This document shows, in pieces, positions 1 to 13,317 of a DNA stretch of 64,000 nucleotides. How positions within the stretch are numbered: the stretch's first letter is position 1; the number at the start of each line of letters is the position of its first letter. The position numbers were made by a program, and so were the translations under genes. The DNA is from Babylonia areolata (taxonomy: Eukaryota; Mollusca; Gastropoda; Neogastropoda; Buccinidae): assembly GCF_041734735.1 (NCBI RefSeq), contig NC_134899.1, positions 9,246,611-9,310,610 on the forward strand, given 5' to 3'. A model generated the notes under the pieces. That model saw nothing but the letters and a program-made list of their open reading frames with translations. It had not been told where the DNA came from and ran no database searches.

Positions 1-126
1 CATGAACTACTTGAAAAACGCGTTTGAAATATCGAATGGTTCCGCTAAACCTTTACAGTTAATCGGTGATTTATAAACAGTAACTGTGGATTTTCATTGT
101 AAAATAATAATAATAATATAAAAAAA

Positions 127-180
<54 letters not shown>

Positions 181-191
181 CACACACACAG
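1..191. repeat. AC microsatellite and unassigned flank
   Basis: About 120 bases of unassigned AT-rich sequence followed by an almost uninterrupted AC dinucleotide run (about 131-190). No gene signal is seen. The long cysteine/valine or histidine/threonine reading frames over this run are artefacts of the dinucleotide repeat. Confidence 0.85.
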
Positions 192-582
192 TAGTGGAGT
201 GATGGCCTAGAGGTAACGCGTCCGCCTAAGAAGAGAGAGAATCTGAGCGCATTTGTTCGAATCACGGCTCAGCCGCCGATATTTTCTCCCCCTCCACTAC
301 AGGTGGTCTGGACACTAGTCATTCGGATGAGACGATATACGGAGGTCCCGTGTGCAGCATGCACTTAGCGCACGTAAAAGAACCCACGGCAACAATTAAA
401 AGGGTTGTTCCTGGCAAACTTCTGTAGAAAAATCCACTTCGATAGGAAAAACAAATCAAACTGCACGCAGGAAAAAAAATTTTTTTTAATGGGTGGCGCT
501 GTAGTGTAGCGACGCGCTGTCCCTGGGGAGAGCAGCCCGTATTTCACACATAGAAATCTGTTGTGATAAAAAGAAATACAAA

Positions 583-634
<52 letters not shown>
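192..634 (+). mobile_element. tRNA-derived SINE (family A), near full length, with GT-repeat tail
   Basis: The head has Pol III promoter-like blocks: an A-box-like stretch in 'tggcctagaggtaacgcg' near 203 and a B box 'gttcgaatcac' near 256. The body contains 'acgtaaaagaacccacggc' (about 372) and 'gtagtgtagcgacgcgctgt' (about 501), and the 3' end reads 'aagaaatacaaatac' before a GT run (586-634). I recognise this wording as a common gastropod SINE; that is recall, not a search result. It is non-coding. Confidence 0.75.
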
Positions 635-635
<1 letters not shown>

Positions 636-1989
636 AAGAAAGCACCGGTTATCAGTGGTGCTTATTACACTGGCTGCATACGCCGCTCTTTTTTTCGGAA
701 AATTCAACATTTCACCATGCTCCATAGAAGAAAATCATACAAGTTCCCAAGTGAACCTTGTGGATAGATTACATCGGTACAATATAGTAGCTGCCCTTAC
801 GTTGTGAACACCACAGCTGTGGCTGACGAAGATACATATATAAACAGAAAGAAAGACGAGAGAAGGAACAATTGGGAAAAAAAAAACCCAAAAAACAAAA
901 AACAACAAACCATTTATGGAGAAACAGTTCTGGTACATGCCAGGACAGCAGAAATAAACAAATGTGAATAAAACAAAAGGAGAAAACGCAACAGAATAAA
1001 CAAGTTTCCATTTGATTTTGTCCCTGCCATACATGTGTGGTGAATATGACAAAAAACATACAAACATACAACAAAGACCTGCACTGCAGCAAGGGAAGGG
1101 AAACGGCCGTCTATGGGATTGACTCGAGCATCGGAACACAAAGAAGACCTTTGCAAAAGCGGCTGAATATGGCCAGCGTTTGCGCTGTGCTCTCTCTCTC
1201 TCTGTCTGTCTGTCTGTCTCTCTAGTTTCTTTTTCTTTCTCTCATTCTGTTTGAATCTCTTTCTTTCTTTATCTCTCTCTCCCTCCCTCCCGCCCCCGCT
1301 CTCTTTCTCTCTGTAGTCCAGTCTGTTTCTGTCTCTCATTCTGTCTGAATCTCTCTCAGTCTGTCTGTCTGTTTGTCTGTCTGTCTGTTTCTAGTTCAGT
1401 CTTTTTCTCTCTCATTCTGCCTGAATCGCTGTCTCTGTCTGTCTCTCTCTATCTGTCTCTGTCTGTCTCCGTCTCTCTCTCTGAGCTGTCTGTATATCTG
1501 TTTCTAGTTTAGTCTTTTTCTCTCTCATTCTGCCTGAATCGCTGTCTCTGTCTGTCTCTCTCTGTCTCTGTCTGTCTCCGTCTCTCTCTCTCTTCCTTGG
1601 TCGGTCTCTGCCTCTCTCTGTTTTTCTCCCCGTGTGGAAACCTAATGCTAACAGTGGTTCAACCGCTTCCATTGTTAGAAAGGAGAAAGCACGTGCTCCC
1701 CCTTTTTTTCTTTTCTTTTTTTTCAGAACAACGTACAAAAGAGAGAATAGGCCCGAGTTGTTTACAAGAACTTGCTGGAAGAGATCAGTGTGGTGGAATA
1801 GTTTGGTAACAATGGTAAACGGATTGGTAACAATCTCCGTTTGGTAAATGGTCTTGGTTTTACAATGTCGGTCGCATGCCGTGGCTTGCATAAACATTGC
1901 GATGTTTGTTTTAGAACTTGTTTATATTCATTGAGATTTTTTAAGGACATTGAGAAGTATTAAACCATCATAGTTAAGCAGTGGACGCA
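635..1989. other. Unassigned sequence with long CT/TCTG pyrimidine tract
   Basis: Positions 635-1190 show no recognisable gene or repeat family. Positions 1190-1630 are a degenerate pyrimidine tract (tctctg and tctgtctg units, with two near-identical blocks near 1390-1490 and 1505-1590). Positions 1640-1985 are unassigned. Reading frames here are low complexity or have no recognisable domain. Confidence 0.6.
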
Positions 1990-2054
1990 GGTGCGTAAAG
2001 AAATTCATACACACGCGCGCATACACACACGCGCGCACGAACACACACACGCAC

Positions 2055-2127
<73 letters not shown>

Positions 2128-2210
2128 ATATATACATATATACGAACGCGTGCAAACACGCACCTCTCTCTCTCTCTCTCTCGCTCTCGCTCTCTCTCTC
2201 TCTCTCTGTG

Positions 2211-2253
<43 letters not shown>

Positions 2254-2345
2254 ATCGCTGTCTGTGTGCCTCTGTCTGTCAATCTGTCTGTCTGTCTGTT
2301 TCTCTCTGTCTCTGTCTCTCTGTCTCTCTCTCTGTGTGTTCGGAA
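1990..2345. repeat. AC then CT microsatellite block
   Basis: An AC run (about 2040-2125) passes through a short TA-rich joint into a CT/TCTG run (about 2163-2340). A mirrored GA-rich stretch follows to about 2415. Confidence 0.85.
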
Positions 2346-3181
2346 AGCAAAGACAGAGGGGAGGGTGGAGGGAAGAGAGAGAGAGAGGGACAGACAGTGA
2401 CAGAGAGAGAAATCAAAGTGTGGAAATGAACTGGTGGAGGAAAGCAGAATGAAAGAAAAACACGACAGGACAAGAGGTAAATAGGGTGTGAAGAGACACA
2501 ATGGTTGTAAGGGGGAGGAGGAGGACGGAATGAAAGACAAACAGAACACTATCATCATTTTAATGGCTTGCAAAGACAAGCAGATGATGATGGCGATGAT
2601 GATGATGATGATTATCATTATTATTGTTAGCAGTAGTAGCACTTAACATTATTAGTAGTAATGTGGCTTGAAGAATTTCTTTCTCCTGTGTCCCCCACCC
2701 TCTACCCCACCCCCCTTTTTTTTAATTAGATTTTTTTTTATCCACCATTGTCTGACCTCTCAGCAACTGTGACGTGACAAGTGCTTGTGGTTGGTTGGTG
2801 GTTGTTATAAGGGTGGTAGTGGTGGTGGTGGTGGTGGTAGTGGTGTGATGTGATAGATGGCCCTGTGTGTGTGTGTGTGTGTGTGTTTGTGGAGATGTGG
2901 TGGGTCGGCTGGGGTGCTTAACTCCCCCTACCCTGTCTCTGACGAGGACTGCAGTATTATAGCCCAGGACACGGAGTTCTGGGGTGTAGATTGGGTTAGC
3001 TGCTGCTGGTGTCCCCAGTGAATTGTTGGGTCCCTGTCTTCCCCCATTCCTTTTTCCTTTTCTTCTTTTTTCAGGGGACTGGGTGGTGGTAGAGGGGTGT
3101 TTGTGGAATTGTGTCTTGGAGAATTAGTGAAGGGCATTAGGATGATAGTTTTTAGCGTAGGTGGTATTGTGTGTATGTGTG

Positions 3182-3219
<38 letters not shown>

Positions 3220-3884
3220 GTGTGCGTGTGTGTGCGTGCGCTGTGTGCGTGCGTGTGTGTGTGTGTGTGTTTAAGGGGTACACAAAGAAAGAGTCACAGA
3301 CACAGAGAGAGCATGTCTGGGTGTATGTGGTGTGACAGTGTGTAGACATGATACGTAGCGTTGGATTATAATAATTGATCCAGTAAGATTGATCGATCGA
3401 TCAGCCACTCTTTACGATCAGAGAAATGCCGTGTTCTCGCTGATACAATTACAACAACAACAAAAAAGTTGGCCAAGCTTTACCAACCAAATTCACCACG
3501 CCTCTCAGGGACCGGTTGACCTGACAAGTTACACAGCTCACAAAGTGTGTTAGCTGCTGAGGTGGGGTGCAGCCTTCCCTCTCTCATTCCATCTCCTCTG
3601 ATGCCTGCTGCTGCAGCCTAGTGGTCTTGCAATGAATGTTGTTCTTTTGGTTGTGTCAGTGGTGATGTTATGGTTGGCTGTCTTCTTTTCTTTGGGCTTT
3701 CTGCAGCTTTTGAGAAACAGTTACAGACCACTTCCCCCCCCCTCTCCCCCCGCCCCCTCCCACACACACGTACACATGCACACACTCTCTCAAGCATGCA
3801 TGCATACATGCACACATTCTCTCTCTCTCTCTCTCTCTCTCTCCCTCCCTCCCTCCCTTGGTAGATCAGTTCCTGTAATCTTCA
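2346..3884. other. Unassigned low-complexity stretch
   Basis: Contains GA-rich sequence (2346-2420), ATG/ATT trinucleotide repeats (2580-2660), GGT repeats (2810-2850), GT runs (2865-2890, 3175-3270) and a CT run (3815-3860). No exon of the MTMR6-like gene was recognised here by looking for the missing N-terminal residues. Confidence 0.6.
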
Positions 3885-4640
3885 ACAACAGACAGCCCCC
3901 TAGAACCTTGTTGCCCCCATGGCTTGCAGACTGTGTGAGCCACAATCCCAAGGGTGCAGTCAGTCGTCTTCCCTGTCTCCATTGATTTGATTTTTGTGCT
4001 GGGCCGAAGACAAGTTGCTGCTTCTGCTGCTGCCTGGCCCCTTCTGATGCGAGGGAAACGTTTGTGGCAGACACTGTTCCAGGATAAAACGTTGCTTTAG
4101 GTTGAGGAGCCTGAACCTTTCTCATCTGTACATGCTGGCTGAAGATCAAGTGCAAACATTGAAGATCCCATAATCTTTGTCAGCATTTGGTGGGTAACAG
4201 AAACAAGAACATACACAGCATGTGCAGGCCCTGAAAACAGAGTATGGCTGCCAACATGGCAGGGTAGACATGGTTATAAAGAGCCCCCTTGTACATGTGA
4301 GTGGAAGTAGTAGTTGCCACCCACAAACTCAGTAGGAAAAAAACCCTTCTGGGTGAAGATGAATTATATATACCCAGCACCTGTCAAGGTCAGAAGAGCT
4401 GTCTGCATCACTCAGACAAAATTACGGGAACCACGAAAGTGGACCGAAAGTGGACTGTTTCATGAGGTCCAGACCCCATGCTGTTGTAATAGAAACTTCT
4501 TGCCCTGTTGAGTCAGAGCATGATGGATGCCTTGGCTTCTGTCTCAAGGGTGCCAGCTGTCAGTGCTGTCTGTCTCCATTGGTTTTAGGGCTGAACTCTG
4601 CTTCCTGGGGTCTGAGACAGACACTTAGTGCCAGACTCCA
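3885..4640. repeat. Possible diverged interspersed repeat, two similar segments
   Basis: Segments around 3948-4010 and 4546-4600 share the pattern 'caagggtgc' followed by 'ctgtctccatt' and a T-rich stretch. This suggests two old copies of one repeat. The family is not recognised and the limits are approximate. Confidence 0.35.
4145..4335 (+). mobile_element. Old, degraded copy of tRNA-derived SINE family B (3' part)
   Basis: It matches, with many differences, the body of the intact copies at 29037 and 38881: 'aacattgaagatccc', 'aacagaaacaagaacatac', 'gagtatggctgcc' and 'catgtgagtg' occur in the same order. The tRNA-like head is not present. Confidence 0.65.
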
Positions 4641-4981
4641 TTATACAGGAAGCCCAAGAAATGGCTGTGAGGCTGGGGTGCTGATTCTTTACCATCCCAA
4701 GTCAGAAAGTGGGGTGGGGTTGGGGTCCTTGTTGCATGTTCATGTCTTACAGCAGCAATCATATACTGATATAGATTCATGATTTTATCTTGGGTTGCAG
4801 ATGTTATCATATGAATTCAAGTCTAAATCATGATGAACAGAAGTTATCATTTGTATTCATGCCTTTCTCTTGATTTACAGAAACAGTCAATGCCTATACA
4901 TCTACAATGAATCTGCTGATACTTGTTGTTGACAAATCACCTTCAGTAACCAGTTAATCTGAAATAATTGCACTCACAATG

Positions 4982-5215
4982 CCATGATGCACACACACTT
5001 GCACTTACACACATACACACAGAGGCCACTTCAAACAGAGACACGCAGGCAAATACAATTATGTATATATGAACCCCTCACATACATTAACTTGCACTCA
5101 CATGTGCGCGCACACACACACACACACATACACATACACACACACACACAACACAACAAAACCACAACCACAACCACAACCACAACACAACACACACATG
5201 ACACACACAACAAAC
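4982..5215. repeat. AC/ACACA microsatellite upstream of first visible MTMR exon
   Basis: AC-rich tract with an interrupted 'caaccacaac' segment near 5162-5190. It ends about 55 bases before the acceptor of the first recognised exon. Confidence 0.8.
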
Positions 5216-5272
5216 GCATTACCTACATTTCAAACCACTCTGCATCAAACCTGTTGTGTTTGTTTCCTCCAG

Positions 5273-5435
5273 ATTCTCCACATGCACATTGGCCAGGTGG
5301 AGAAGCAGCCTCTGACCACGGGCGGGTCCCCCCTCCTGGTACGGTGCAAGAACTTCATGTGCGTCACCTTCGTCATTCCACGGGAACGGGACTGCCAGGA
5401 CATCTACCAGTCCCTGCAGGACTTCTCCCGACCCA
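5273..5435 (+). CDS. MTMR6: MTMR6-like exon 1 of those visible (PH-GRAM C-terminal part)
   Basis: Acceptor 'tttcctccag', donor 'gtgagt' at 5436. Encodes [11 protein letters not shown] through [16 protein letters not shown], matching the PRERDC segment of MTMR6/7/8. It enters in phase 0 and leaves one base of the next codon. Confidence 0.95.
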
Positions 5436-8091
5436 GTGAGTCCCTGCTTGTAACCGTAACCCATGTCACCCCTGGTGTTACAGCCGAGTGGTTAGAGCAT
5501 TGGACTTACAGTCTAAGGGTGCTGGGTTCAAATCCTGGGCATGGCAACTGGTGGGTTAAGAGTGGACATTTTTTTTTCCCACCTCCCAGGTCAACAGCTA
5601 TGCAGACCTTCTGACGCCTGAACCCACTTTGTGTGTATTTGTATATATGCATACAGTTGATCAAATGTGCATGGAGTGGATCCCGTATTGGCATTCAGTG
5701 GATTATGTAAATAGTTCTCTTTCTTGTCCCAACTAAGCCTAAACAAAAAACAAAAACAAAAAAACATGTGTAAAACACAGTTTTTATGGAAATGTTGTTG
5801 GTGTTGATGGTTTTTTGTTTTCTGGTGATTTTGAGTTATTTTGTTTCCCCCCCCAGAGATTTAGAATGGTCTAGGAATTGTATCTATTTCAAACATAACT
5901 GAACCTACCCTATGACTGTGAGTCTAACCATTAACATGTTCTCCCCATGTTGTTTTTGATGCTGTTGCAGCCAACATAGAAAGCCTGTACGCATTCCATT
6001 TCACAGCCATCGACGACTGGAACCGGTCCTATGGGTGGGACTTCTACGACATCCAGTCAGAGTACCTCCGCATGGGGGCACCCTCTGAACACTGGACCCA
6101 GTCCAGTCTCAACAAAAAATATGAGGTCAGAATCCGAATTAGAACTGGGAATCAGTGTTGAATAATAAAACAGTTGAAAAAGGTCACTTTCACAGTATTT
6201 TCTTCAGCTATGTAATACATAATCTAGTCGGGTGTATGCTGAAAGTGAAACTGACCTTGTGTGTGTGTGTTTTCTCCAGCTATATGATATATATCTTCGT
6301 CTACTGTACGCTGAAACTGAAACGACTTTGTATGTGTGTGTGTGTGTTTTCTCTAGCTATGTGATACATATCCTAGTCTGCTGTACGCTGAAACTGAAAC
6401 TGACTTTGTGTGTGTGTGTGTTTTCTCTTGCTATGTGATACATATCCCAGTCTGCTGTATGGTGAAACTGAAACTGACTTTGTGTGTATGTGTTTTCTCT
6501 AGCTATGTGATACATATCCTAGTCTGCTGTACGCTGAAACTGAAACTGACTTTGTGTGTGTGTGTTTTCTCTAGCTATGTGATACATATCCTAGTCTGCT
6601 GAAACTGAAACTGACTTTGTGTGTGTGTGTGTTTTCTCTAGCTATGTGATACATATCCTAGTCTGCTGTACGTGCCGGCCAGCGCATCAACACCAGTGTT
6701 AGTGGGCAGCTCCAAGTTTCGAAGTCGGGGACGTCTGCCTGTCCTGTCATACTTGCACAGAGAAAATCAGGTAACTATATAGCGTGGTAAGTCTGTGCTC
6801 TGGCACACAGATAAGTTTTCCTTCAGATTTCATTCCTTCTTGGTTCATGTGTGTCAACAAAGGAAGTGTGTGGAATAACCCTTTTTTTCTCTGTGTGTGT
6901 GTGTGTTTGTGTGTGTCCATTATAAGCTTTAACCAGTTCATTTTCTCTGGAAATACTTTGTCTGTCAACATGAAATATGTTGTAGATGTAGACAAAAAAG
7001 AGTTCTTTTGACACAGTCTATTTATGATGACAATGCACTGCAGAGGGACACAAGAAGCAATGAATGTTTACTGTCACAGTTTTATTTACTTCAGTATTTT
7101 AGTGCTTTTATTTCACAAACTGACACATTGATGAATGGCTGTCATTTCATTATTTTTAGTTAAAATTGTAACTTGTGCTGAGCATGAAAGTTACATTGAT
7201 GTGTACATCTGCCAGGAGCAGCAACTTTCTGCCTGGTAATGGGACATCAATCTGAATATACAGTGAGAAAGTTTTTGGGTTTTTTTGTTTTGTTTGTTTT
7301 TAACAGATCTCACTTATCCAGGATATTAACTTTAGAAAAGTGACTGAAGTCACAGAAATGCTGTTGTGTTTTACACTCCGTATGAAGACCTTACACCATT
7401 TGTGCCAGACATAGTGATTGTTTTGTTGATAAAAGCAACTGCATTAGTGACTTTGGGAGTCAGTCCTGCACGGCAGGCAGCCTAGATGATGGTTTACAGC
7501 ATAAACTATCCCACACTAATTTATAAAATGCTCTTTCTGTCTCTGAAAATACAGTTCAGGCACTGACTGTACCTTGAATGCAATGGAAAGAATGAAGACG
7601 GATCTTCTTTACATTAGACATGCTCAGTCAAACAAACAAAAAAAGAAAAAAACAAGAGAGGCAAGGCCTTCAAGACTCACTTGTGATAAATTAAGTCCCC
7701 TAGCATTAATTACAGAGTAATTTCCCTTTTTTACTATCTGCACCAAAATGTTTGCAAAATAAATAAAAATTCCATGCTTAGCAAAAGAAGTTCCTGTTTG
7801 AACAAAAAATGATAATAATGACTCCTCTTGTTGTTGTGTCAGAATAAGAGGTCAAAGTGCCAAGTTTAGAGAATACAGAAAATATAAATATAACAGTAAA
7901 TGCAATTTGCATATAATTAGGCTTCTTTTATTATTTTTTTGTGCCCATCCCAGATGTGCAATATTGTTTTAAACAAGATGACTGGAAAGAACTGAATTTT
8001 TCCTATTTTTATGCCAAATTTGGTGTCAACTGACAAAGTATTTGCAGAGAAAATGTCAATGTTAAAGTTTACCATGGACACACAGACACAT

Positions 8092-8142
<51 letters not shown>

Positions 8143-9002
8143 ACTGAACACCGGGTTAAAACATAGACTCACTTTGTTTACACAAGTGAGTCAAAAAAGG
8201 CTGATATTGGTCAAACAGTTATTGACTTGGCAGGTGATGGACCATCCAAGCAATAGATCAGTTGATGGTCTCCCAGACCCACACTGACAGTGAGTCAGTG
8301 CAGATTCAGAGGGCTCCGCTTTTGGAACCAGACAAGCGGACTTGCTGATTTCATTTTCTGTATGGCAAGAATTTACGGTCTGGTGCCACAGATGAACGCT
8401 ACGGTAGATGTGAGAACTGAAATCAATAACTCCACGGGGGCGATTGCTTCCTTCCAGGAAGGTTGAGGAGAAGGGGTGAAGAAAGGATAAGGAAATTGCT
8501 GGATTTTTTTTTTTTTTTTTTTTTTTTTTAGTGTGTGTGCTGCTTTGTGCCAGTTTGAAGGTTGCCACAGGATGCAATTTTGGGAAATGGGATTTCTTTG
8601 CTGTAGTTTTGTGGCTTTTTTTTATGATAAACTTTCCACTGTGTTGGAAGCACTGTTGTATGGCATTCAGCTGGGTCTTCAGGAGTTGCCATTTTCTTTA
8701 TTGAAGTTATGGGTTTTGTCACAGCGGCTCTGTGATGAAGATTGTGTCATTTTTCTTTGATTTGGGACTGGCAAGTAATTGTAGGATTTGGGAAAAGAAT
8801 GATAGTGGAGAAAGAATAGGGGGATGTGGATGACAGCTTTTCATTATATTGAAAAGTGACTGTGTGATGGTCTTTGTCTGTCTGCCTGTCTCTGTTTGTC
8901 TGTCTGTCTGTCTCTCTCTCTCTGTCTGTCTCCCTCTGTCTGTCTGTCTCTGTCTGTCTGTCTATCTCTCTCTCTCTCTCTGTCTTCCTCTGTCTGTCTG
9001 TC

Positions 9003-9033
<31 letters not shown>

Positions 9034-9088
9034 GGATTGTGAACCCTCATTGAAAAGGGCTGTGGCCTATTCCATAAACTAGTGTCAG

Positions 9089-9125
<37 letters not shown>

Positions 9126-12100
9126 CTCTCTCTCCCTCTCTCAGTTTCTTCCTCTTGATCCCTTCCTCTCTCCCTGCAGTGAGTGTGGGTACTAGAATGT
9201 TTCCAACCCACATAGACCCTGTGCGTTCATCTTAGCAATTTTACTGACTACAGCTACAAGGCTTTGGACTTGAGATGCATCCTTCAAATTAAACAGCGCA
9301 GTTGACGCAGCAAGTTATAAGGTGCACATTAAAATGCTAAACAAGAAGCCAGTCATTGATGGGTCGGCCACTGTCACTGCCATGGCCATGTTTGGGCCTT
9401 CAGACCAAGTTGATGTCCAGGCTGTGACGTCATCGTAACTGTCTGCTCTTGTCGCATCATCTGTTCTCTGTCTGCTCTGTCAGTTTCCACCTTTTTTCTT
9501 TTTTCTTTTCTTTTTTTTTTTTTTGCTGCCCCATCATCTGCAGTTTCAGTGGCATTACTCCCACGACGCCCATTTAGATTTCCCCATACACAGCCACACC
9601 CGGGTTCGTCCGTCGTAGTTCCAGCGTCAGCAGTCCACAGGGAATCATCGATGTTAAGTCGCCAGGAGGCCACACACCAGAGGAGACCCTGCACCGCTGC
9701 TGAGTCACTTCGGTGATGTTCAGTGGTGCCTGTTCTGTTTTAACATACTTAGGACACCATCTACTAAGCCCCCTGCTAACGACAATAATGGCTTAGTCAC
9801 GGAGCCAGACTGAGTGAGCGTCCCTCCCAGAGTGGAGACCGCCACCACGTCCCTCAAACAACAGCCCTCCATGAATCTGCCAACACTGACGACATTGACA
9901 GGACTCACCCCAAGCACGGAAGTGGAGGGGTATCGAAACTGAGGTCACCATGAGAGCAGGGCATGAAAGGCCACAGACTTTGAGACTATTTTGTTTCTAT
10001 TGATGACGATGAAGGAGTTTCCACCTTTTTTTGTTTGTCTGTCTGTTTGTTTAATCAAATCCATCCTGTCCCTCGTCCCCTTAACATGCTGTTTGTGAGA
10101 GAGTAAGCTGTTTGTGAGCTGTTTTTAGTCTGAGCCTTGGGAAGGTTTCTTTTGTTTTCACCATGGCATCTTACTACCAGGTTCAGAGGTCAACCTTGAT
10201 AGTGTTGGATTCATGACAGCGTTTCAACATATTTCAGCAACACGTTAGGCGTACCATGACATAAGGTGCATGGATTGATGTTGAGGGAAAAGTATTGCTG
10301 TTTAGTCTGTGTGAGCGCTTTGATTTGTCTCTGCACATGATTCAGCGCACATAAATACTTTTTTTTTCTTATCATTGTTTTTTGTTCTTCTTTTTATTGT
10401 TTTTTTTTCCATTTATTATTAATTTATTTTATTATTATCATTATGATGATGATTATTATTATAATTATTGTTAGTTGTTATTATCATCATTGTTAGTTTT
10501 AAAAAAAACAAAAAGAAAACCCTTGGTAACAAGAAGAGAAAACAAAAGAAGCAAAGCTGAATGTGTGATGTATGTACTGTCTCTCACATCCCCCAAACAC
10601 TCCTCCAAGGAAAAAAGTATTGCCTTTTAGTCTGTAAGATACCGTAGCAAAAAAAAAAAAAAAAGAAAGAAAAAAAAAGTGAAGTTGAATGTGTGTGTGT
10701 GCTGCCTCTTCCTTCCCCCAGGGGGAAAAGTATTGCCCTTTAGTCTGTGAATTACAGTAGCAATGAGAGAAAAAAAAAAAAAAAAAAAAACCCCAAAGGG
10801 ATGAAGCTGAGTGTGTGATATGTGTGCTGTCTCTCCCTCCCCCAAACTCTCCCTCAAGGATAAAAATATTGCCCAACAGTTTGTAAAGTACAGGAAGAAG
10901 ACGAAGAGCACAGTGAGCAAAACTGAGCGTGTGGTACATGTGCTGTCTCTCCCCCTCCCCCAAGGAAAGAAGTATTGCCCTTCATTTTGTAAAATAAACT
11001 GACAAAAAGAGGGGGGGGCGGGGGGGAGTGAAGGTGAGTGTGCGATGTGTGTGCGTTGTCTCTTCCCTCCCCCAAAGAAAAAAGTAGTGCCTTTTAGTCT
11101 GTAAACTACCCTACCAAGAAAAAAGAAAAGAAAAAAAAAGCAGCAACAAAAAAAATAAAAGGGATGAAGCTAAGTGCGTGATGTCTGTTGTGTCCCCAAA
11201 CCCTCCCCCAATGCAAAAAGTATTGCTTTTTGGTCTGCAACGTACAGTACCACAATAGGAAGTAAAACACCAAAAAGAACAAAAGGGGCAAAGCTGAGTG
11301 TGTGATATATGCGCTGTCTCTCCCCTCCTCCAAACCCTCCCCCAGTGCAAAAAGTATTGCCTTTTGGTCTGAAAAATACGGTGAAAAGAACAAACAAAAA
11401 GGAATAAACAAACAAACAAAAAACAAAAAAAAACAACAAAAAAAAAACCAAACCCAACAACAACAGCAAAAAACAAGTGAAAGGGGTGAAGTTAAGTATG
11501 TTATTTGTGTTGTGTCTTCCCCCAAACCCTCCCGCAAGGAAAAAAGTACTACCCTGTAGTCTGTAAATCACGTTAACTCTTTTGCCACCAAGTTTATTTG
11601 TGTAAAACTCTCCTAAATTGCCAAATATTTTAGACTCGACGTTCGCTGTCACTTGATTCAGTTCACGTCAAAACAACGCAATGGATGTAAGTGTTCAAAC
11701 TCAGTCGAGGTGGGAAGGTTATGCAGTTTCCTATTGCTTGGGAAAGTTGGCTGCTGCTGTCGAGCTTTGTCACAATGTGAAAAACAGTGTTAACATCGAT
11801 GGCGGTGAACTGTCTGGCTGACTAAGGTGTCCATGGCAATGAGAAAGCTTCACAAGAAGCAAGAAGAAAATAGAACCCCAAAAGAAAGAGGCGAAGCTGA
11901 GTGTAAGGGCAAAGCTGGGTGTGTGAGGTGTGTGCTGTCTCTTTTTCCAGGCTGCGGTGACCCGAAGCAGTCAGCCGATGGCAGGGTTCAGCGCGCGGTG
12001 CCTGGAGGACGAACAGATGCTGCAGGCCATCCTGAAGGCCAACCCCAACTCCTCCTTCATGTACGTGGTGGACACCAGGCCCAAGGTGAGACGCTGTGTC

Positions 12101-12448
12101 ACGTCATGTCATGTCAAGTGTCTAGACTGGTCTAGCCCTTGTCTTGTCCAGTCCAGTCTTTGTCAAGTTCAGTCTTGTCTGGTCTGGTCAGGTCTAGTCT
12201 TGTACTAGTCTAGTCTTATCTTGTCCAGTATTAGTATTGTATATAGTATAGTCTTGTGAAGTATAGTCTGGTCAGGTCAAATCTGGTCAAGTACTTATCT
12301 TGGTTTGTCTAGTCTGGTCTGTCTAGTATAATGAAGTCAGGCCCAGTGAAGTCTAGTCTAGTCTCTCCATTCTAATGGAATATAGTCTAGTGAAGTCAAA
12401 TCTAGTTCTGCCTAGTCTAGTGGGTGTGTGGTGTGGTGTGGTGTGGTG

Positions 12449-12494
<46 letters not shown>

Positions 12495-12752
12495 TTTTAA
12501 AATTGTCATAGGAATGTCTAAACAGAGGGTATAGATTGTTCATGCCCACTCATTAACGTATATTTGTGCACGAATATGATGACAGATAAACGCCATGGTC
12601 AACAAGGCCCAGGGCAAGGGGTATGAGAATGAAAGCTTCTACTCCAACATGAAGTTCCAGTTCCTAGGCATTGAAAACATTCATATCATGAGAGGCAGCC
12701 TGCAGAAACTTGTGGAAGGTAAACTGTTTATAGCTGTCTTTGTTTTGGGTGT

Positions 12753-12789
<37 letters not shown>

Positions 12790-13274
12790 GCTTAGGCAGA
12801 TGTGTGTGTGTTCAGATATATGTGTGTGTCTGAGTGTTTAGATGTATGTGTGAGTGTCAGATGTTTGTGTGTTCAGATGTATGTGTGTGTGAGTGTTTAG
12901 ATGTGTGTATGAGTGTTTAGATATGTGTGTGTGAGTGTTAAGATGTGTGTGTGCGTGCGCGCACGCGTGTGTGTGCGCGCGCACACGCTTGCATTACTTT
13001 GATTAGCTGCTTGTGTGTGGGTGTGTGTGTTTGACTCTTGGATATTTTTTTTTAGAGTTTGTTCAGAACAGTGTTGCTTGACACACCATACAATCTTGCT
13101 ACCACATGTCCAAGCACTCGAATGCATGCACCATCCACACACACACCTACACACACACCACACAAATACACACACACACACACACCACCACCACCACCAC
13201 CACCACCACCACCCCACACACACACACACACACACATGCCCCCCGATCTCCTCACACTCACACTCACTCTCACA

Positions 13275-13317
<43 letters not shown>

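Noticed and set aside
1991-2452. Long frames of His/Thr, Cys/Val, Ser/Leu or Arg/Glu repeats across the window (for example 2000-2640, 13015-13450, 22850-23920)
   Set aside because: These are translations of AC, GT, CT and GA microsatellites in all frames, not proteins.
1-5272. Missing first exon of the MTMR6-like gene within the window
   Set aside because: I looked for a frame giving the expected N-terminal PH-GRAM start with a donor and found none. It is probably upstream of the window.
6232-6602. Overlapping frames with a repeated [19 protein letters not shown] motif
   Set aside because: Translation of the exon 3 border array in wrong frames. Not a repeat protein.
9720-9917. 65-codon frame conserved in length between the two retroposon copies (also 14506-14703)
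   Set aside because: About 11 of 65 residues differ and the changes are mostly amino-acid changing, giving no sign of protein selection. Equal length follows from the copies being alike.
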